From positions 59,687 to 123,686 of the forward strand of contig CAYTJD010000129.1 in assembly GCA_964438005.1 (NCBI GenBank): 64,000 nucleotides of DNA, in the 5' to 3' direction. Below, one piece after another: positions 60,516 through 64,000 of this stretch (position 1 is the first letter of the stretch; the number at the start of each line of letters is the position of its first letter). Position numbers and translations under genes: made by a program. A model generated the notes under the pieces. It was not told where the DNA came from, did not search any database, and worked only from the letters and a program-made list of their open reading frames with translations. The DNA is from PSRJ01 sp964438005. GTDB lineage: Bacteria > Acidobacteriota > Terriglobia > Bryobacterales > Bryobacteraceae.

Positions 60516-61772
60516 TCACCCAACGGCCACGCCCTCTTTTGACGGTACCGGTTGTGCAACGACTTCTTCGTCCAGGGCAAGATAGCCGCAGGCCACCACG
60601 ACCAGGAACATCGTTAACACCTCGGTATCGCCGAGGTTGTGCTCAAATAAGCCGGCCGAGAGGGTAGCGAGCAAAACCGCAATGCCTCCGTGCAACAGGA
60701 AGCGGCGATCACTGCGGCCGGGAGGCAACGACCGAAGACCGCGCGCGAAGTCCCAGCCGATTTTAAACAGCATCCACATCAAGACGAGCATGGTAGGAAT
60801 TCCCCGCTCGGCGGCGAATTGCAGATAGATATTGTGCAAATGGCCGTACCAGCCGATGGGGAGCGGCCGTGGAATGTCGGCGGGAACATACTCGTCAAAA
60901 TGGAGCTTGACGCCTTCAGGACCGAGCCCCAGAAGCGGATGCCGGCGAATGATTTGCATGCCGGTCCGCCAAGTGACGAGACGATGCTCGTTGGAATCGA
61001 TGCCCGTGCGCGGATGGGCGACCGAGGCGACTCGCTCGCGCAGGTCGGCGGGCGCCAGCAGAAATGCCACAATCGCGACGGCCGGCAGCGCGGCCAGCAC
61101 CCAGCGCCGCCAGAACCAGATGAGATAGATGCCCGCAGCGCCGCAACCCAGCCAGCTATTGCGCGTCATTCCCAGAATCACGGCCAACGCCATCAGCGCC
61201 ACGCAAAGCAGCCAGACCCAGGTCCGGCGCAAGGCCGCAGGCGCGAAGAACAGGAACGCCGTCAGCATGGTGATTGCAAACATCTCCTGGCCCGAGAAGG
61301 TCATCCAGTGACTCATGAATCCGGTGATGCGATCTCCCGGCACGTAGTAGTCATAAAAGCTGATATGGAGCTGCTGGGCTTCGCGCACCTTGGCGACGAA
61401 CTGAACCAGGCCACGAAGCGCCACGACGCCGCCCAGTCCCGCCCAGGTGAGCATCAGGTAGCGCGCCAGGACTAAGTTCCGCAAGGTGGAAAAGACAACC
61501 AGCAGAATTAGAAAGACGTAAAACTTCCGTACTCCCGGCAGACCGGCGGTGATCTCTCCGGAGAAGGCCAGCGAAAGGACAGTTCCCATCATGAACAAGA
61601 CGAGGGGCAGCATGATGGGCGGCCAGCGCAGCTTCTCTCCTGACAACAAGAGCGCGATCACCGCAAGAGCGAGAAGCGTTTGGGAAGCGGCGATGGAAAT
61701 CAAAATCGTGGCGGCCGAGGCAAAGGCCAGCCACAGGGCGAGGCGCGGCGGAAAGGGCTGCGTCTGAGGCAT
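60516..61772 (-). CDS. O-antigen ligase-like (Wzy_C) membrane protein
   Basis: A 418-aa protein with about ten hydrophobic segments. The large periplasmic loop of the Wzy_C/WaaL family is visible with SNEHRLVTWRTGMQIIRRHP, LLGLGPEGVKLHFDEYVP and HLHNIYLQFAAERGIPTMLV, including the conserved Arg and His residues. It would attach or polymerise O-antigen or a similar polymer. It converges on the cassette, leaving only 23 bp after the fibre gene, so the cassette boundary lies there. Confidence 0.85.
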   Translation of the reverse strand: MPQTQPFPPRLALWLAFASAATILISIAASQTLLALAVIALLLSGEKLRWPPIMLPLVLFMMGTVLSLAFSGEITAGLPGVRKFYVFLILLVVFSTLRNLVLARYLMLTWAGLGGVVALRGLVQFVAKVREAQQLHISFYDYYVPGDRITGFMSHWMTFSGQEMFAITMLTAFLFFAPAALRRTWVWLLCVALMALAVILGMTRNSWLGCGAAGIYLIWFWRRWVLAALPAVAIVAFLLAPADLRERVASVAHPRTGIDSNEHRLVTWRTGMQIIRRHPLLGLGPEGVKLHFDEYVPADIPRPLPIGWYGHLHNIYLQFAAERGIPTMLVLMWMLFKIGWDFARGLRSLPPGRSDRRFLLHGGIAVLLATLSAGLFEHNLGDTEVLTMFLVVVACGYLALDEEVVAQPVPSKEGVAVG

Positions 61773-61792
61773 ACCGGTTGAACTTCAGTATG

Positions 61793-62839
61793 TCATGCGG
61801 CGGTGTGCGCCTGGCGTCTGATCCAATCCATGATGACGTGGTCAATCCAGAAGCGGTGCGGGCGCCGGCCGATGAAGCCGAGGTGGCCGCCATGCGTGGC
61901 GGCAATCCACTCCAGGCACGGGTTCGGCGGCGTGGCGTGGGGCGCCACACTCGAGAACGGCACCAGTGTGTCATCCTGGGCGTGGATCAATAAGGCCGGG
62001 ACACGAATCGCGGGAAGAAAGCGTGCCGCGGACTGGGTGCTGTAATAATGCGCCGCATTGACGAAACCGAAGGAGGGGGCGGTAATGCGGTCATCGATTT
62101 CGAGAACGGAACGCAAGCCGGCGAAATCGGCCGGACGGTATCGGCCGGTGGCGCACAGCCGGGACCGCATGCGGCGCACAAAACGGCGCTCATAGAGCCG
62201 GTTGTCCCGGTCTGCGAGCCGCCGAGAGCAAGCGGCCAGATCCAGCGGGGCGGAAACCGCACATACGCCGCAAATCAAATGCCGCGCGGTTTCTCCGAGT
62301 TCGCCGGCAAGCTTCAGCACTACATTTCCCCCGAGGGAGAAGCCAGCCAGAAAGACCGGACCATGGCCTTCGCGAGCGAATTCCTGCAAAACAAACAGCA
62401 GATCGCTGGTCAAACCGGCGTGATAGAGGGTCTGGCAGAGAGTTTCGGTTCCACCACAAGTACGCATATGAAAGCGGTGCGCGCCAAATCCCGCCCGCAA
62501 AGCAACGCCGCTCAAACTGCGGATATAGCCCGCCTCGCCTGACCCTTCCAAGCCGTGCACCATGACGATTTCTCCCAGCGGCGCCCCCTCCGGCCGCTGA
62601 GACTGCACCAACACGTGGACATCGGGCTCAGTGCGATAGAGCCGGCTGCGGAGAGGATAACGCGCCTCTTCTCCGTGACGCCGCCACAGGTGAGCGGCAA
62701 TCGTCTGTAAATGCGGATTGCGGAAGAGAGGGCGGAACTTTACCGCAGCACCAGCAGGTTGTAAAGCATTTTTTTTCATATCTTTAGGTGAGCCAAAATT
62801 CCCTTGTACAGCCGCCTCAGGCCGTATAAAATATGACAT
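61793..62839 (-). CDS. Alpha/beta hydrolase, YheT-like
   Basis: A 348-aa protein; the ATG at 62779 is an alternative start. It has the YheT-type entry FRPLFRNPHLQTIAAHLWRR, oxyanion segment IVMVHGLEGSGEAGYIRSL, nucleophile elbow GFSLGGNVVLKLAGEL (Ser), Asp in LLIHAQDDTLVPF and His in ATHGGHLGFIGR. Substrates of this family are mostly unknown esters or lipids. It lies 20 bp upstream of the O-antigen ligase gene on the same strand. Confidence 0.85.
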   Translation of the reverse strand: MSYFIRPEAAVQGNFGSPKDMKKNALQPAGAAVKFRPLFRNPHLQTIAAHLWRRHGEEARYPLRSRLYRTEPDVHVLVQSQRPEGAPLGEIVMVHGLEGSGEAGYIRSLSGVALRAGFGAHRFHMRTCGGTETLCQTLYHAGLTSDLLFVLQEFAREGHGPVFLAGFSLGGNVVLKLAGELGETARHLICGVCAVSAPLDLAACSRRLADRDNRLYERRFVRRMRSRLCATGRYRPADFAGLRSVLEIDDRITAPSFGFVNAAHYYSTQSAARFLPAIRVPALLIHAQDDTLVPFSSVAPHATPPNPCLEWIAATHGGHLGFIGRRPHRFWIDHVIMDWIRRQAHTAA

Positions 62840-62890
62840 TCTCCCGCAGAGTGGCTACGGGCGGGCTTGTCCAGGGAGGGCGACGGGGGA

Positions 62891-63106
62891 ATGGATCTTG
62901 ATCCGGCGATTCGATATCTGCGGGCGGAAGTTGACAAATTGGACCGGGTGATCGCCTCCCTGGAGAAACTACTAACGGAGCCAGGCCCTCCCCTCGATGC
63001 GCCGGGTAAACGGCGCGGGCGGAAGTCGATGGGAGCCGAGGAACGCCTGGAGGTATCGGCCCGGATGAAGCGATATTGGGCCAAACGCCGGCGCGGGCCC
63101 AAGTGA
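62891..63106 (+). CDS. Small basic protein with NUMOD3-like C-terminal motif
   Basis: A 71-aa protein. A short helical part (AIRYLRAEVDKLDRVIASLE) is followed by a Pro/Gly/Arg linker with GKRRGRKSMG and a basic motif, MGAEERLEVSARMKRYWAKR. That motif resembles the repeated unit of the protein at 63193-63633 and the NUMOD3 DNA-binding motif. A nucleic-acid-binding role is a guess. A G-rich stretch precedes the ATG. Confidence 0.5.
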   Translation: MDLDPAIRYLRAEVDKLDRVIASLEKLLTEPGPPLDAPGKRRGRKSMGAEERLEVSARMKRYWAKRRRGPK

Positions 63107-63192
63107 GCGGGAGCGGCCGCTGCGTATGCCGGCCTCATCGTGCCAATGGCTAATCCGGTTGGTTAAACTTCTCGGCGCCCGCCGTCGCTTTC

Positions 63193-63633
63193 TTACGACG
63201 CGCCGGCTGCCTTGACTTTCGGGGACGCGGCCGGCTGAGCCTTCTTTGCGCGAAACGCGGCCCAGCGCTTGCGCTGCGCATCGGCGATCCGTCTTTTGGC
63301 CGCGGCGCTCATTTTTCTCTTGGCGACGGGCGCCGCTGGTTCCGCTTGCGCGGGAACGGACTCCTTTCGGAGGGCGGCCCAGCGCATCCGCTGCGCATCG
63401 CCAATGCGTTTGCGGGCCGCCGCGCTCAACGCGCGCCGCTTCTCCATCTGCCCGGTTCCGTTATCGGACATTTTCGTGGAGTCAACGGCCGCGCTAGGCT
63501 GGCCCAACTGCCGGCGCAACTCCGCCATCCGGCTCTCAATCTCGGCCCGCTGCTGCTGATAGCCGAGCAATGCCGCTTGTAAGAAATCGGCGTCTGCCGC
63601 CGATGCACCCAAACCTGAACGTCTCCTCATCAT
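63193..63633 (-). CDS. Basic protein with two NUMOD3-like repeats
   Basis: About 146 aa from ATG 63633. The N-terminal half is helical (FLQAALLGYQQQRAEIESRM, AELRRQLGQPSA). Two copies of a basic motif follow: RALSAAARKRIGDAQRMRWA and RKMSAAAKRRIADAQRKRWA, separated by a Pro/Ala linker, and the C-terminus is Lys/Ala-rich. The motif resembles NUMOD3. I recall similar small proteins in Acidobacteriota without a known function. It faces the other copy-bearing gene head-on across 86 bp. Confidence 0.6.
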   Translation of the reverse strand: MMRRRSGLGASAADADFLQAALLGYQQQRAEIESRMAELRRQLGQPSAAVDSTKMSDNGTGQMEKRRALSAAARKRIGDAQRMRWAALRKESVPAQAEPAAPVAKRKMSAAAKRRIADAQRKRWAAFRAKKAQPAASPKVKAAGAS

Positions 63634-63701
63634 GACCGCGATTATATCCTCATCGAGCGGGCCTTGTTGGCCTGGATACAAGTTCCGCTACCGCGTCGGC
63701 C

Positions 63702-64000
63702 CTACTGCTTCGCCGGCCCGTACAGAATCCGACCCGACCGTTCCTTTGCCAGAACGCCATGCGCGATGAGCGGCTTGCCATTCACCAAGACGTCCTGGAC
63801 GCCGACGGCATACTGATGCGGCTTTTCGAAGGTGGCCTTGTCTTCTACTCGAGCCGGATCGAATACCACTACATCCGCCTTCATTCCCGGCCGGAGCAGA
63901 CCGCGGTCATACAGCTTGAGCCTTTGCGCCGGAAGTCCGGACATCTTGTGAACCGCGTCTTCCAGGGAGATCGTGTGCCGCTCGCGAACATAGCGGGCCA
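63702..64000 (-). CDS. D-aminoacylase-type amidohydrolase, C-terminal part only
   Basis: The frame is open to the window edge, so the 5' end lies outside. The last ~98 codons read ARYVRERHTISLEDAVHKMS, then GLPAQRLKLYDRGLLRPGMK, then ADVVVFDPARVEDKAT, a standard ending of N-acyl-D-amino-acid deacylases of the amidohydrolase superfamily. These hydrolyse N-acyl-D-amino acids using zinc. The metal-binding residues are outside the window. The family is secure, the substrate is not. Confidence 0.8.
   Translation of the reverse strand, partial: ARYVRERHTISLEDAVHKMSGLPAQRLKLYDRGLLRPGMKADVVVFDPARVEDKATFEKPHQYAVGVQDVLVNGKPLIAHGVLAKERSGRILYGPAKQ

Overview
The window looks like chromosome of a high-GC Acidobacteriota bacterium, most likely of the Solibacter/Bryobacter group. 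I infer this from gene content. There is a small secreted protein with a Solibacter-type TIGR03437-like domain (8745-9575), a large Oar-like TonB-dependent receptor with a carboxypeptidase-regulatory N-domain, two exported PQQ dehydrogenases, and two secreted haem/copper monooxygenase-like proteins. No rRNA, tRNA, CRISPR array or insertion sequence was found.

Left part (1-15.6 kb): a POTRA-repeat envelope protein, a PQQ dehydrogenase, an exported DUF711 protein, a TonB-C-domain protein, a haem-PQQ dehydrogenase with a secreted partner, the TIGR03437-type protein and a lipoprotein. An overlapping minus-strand operon follows: a 51-aa small ORF, an ECF sigma factor, a membrane anti-sigma factor and the Oar-like receptor.

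Middle part (15.7-43.9 kb): a LysR regulator diverges from gltBD (glutamate synthase). Next come hisC, a haem/copper oxygenase-like protein, an alkylation-repair pair (Ada-AlkA fusion and Ogt) with a LexA-box-like palindrome upstream, an exported M20 peptidase, a cupin protein, pntA1-pntA2-pntB (transhydrogenase), a second ECF sigma factor with a small membrane partner, phenylalanine hydroxylase, asparagine synthetase, a duplicated-domain membrane protein, a LOG-family protein, a GT39 glycosyltransferase, a second haem/copper pair, and a ketopantoate reductase.

Right part (44.1-60.5 kb): a compact, one-strand phage-like morphogenesis cassette. It holds a putative small terminase, large terminase, portal, coiled-coil scaffold-like protein, P22-type coat, connector/completion proteins, tail tube, tail-assembly chaperone, a very short tape-measure-like protein, two paralogous distal-tail proteins, a 1299-aa tail-tip protein and a 913-aa TIM-barrel-like fibre. 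There is no integrase, repressor, replication or lysis gene, and ordinary chromosomal genes abut both ends. The distal gene order resembles that of the Rhodobacter gene transfer agent, so a GTA-like or domesticated element is the leading interpretation. A canonical -1 frameshift site (A AAA AAC plus a downstream stem) lies in the tail-assembly chaperone gene and opens a 116-codon frame with no start codon of its own. A strong intrinsic terminator sits in the leader just before the first cassette gene, which suggests control by attenuation or antitermination.

The window closes with an O-antigen ligase-like protein, a YheT-like hydrolase, two small basic proteins sharing a repeated NUMOD3-like motif, and the C-terminal end of a D-aminoacylase-type amidohydrolase.
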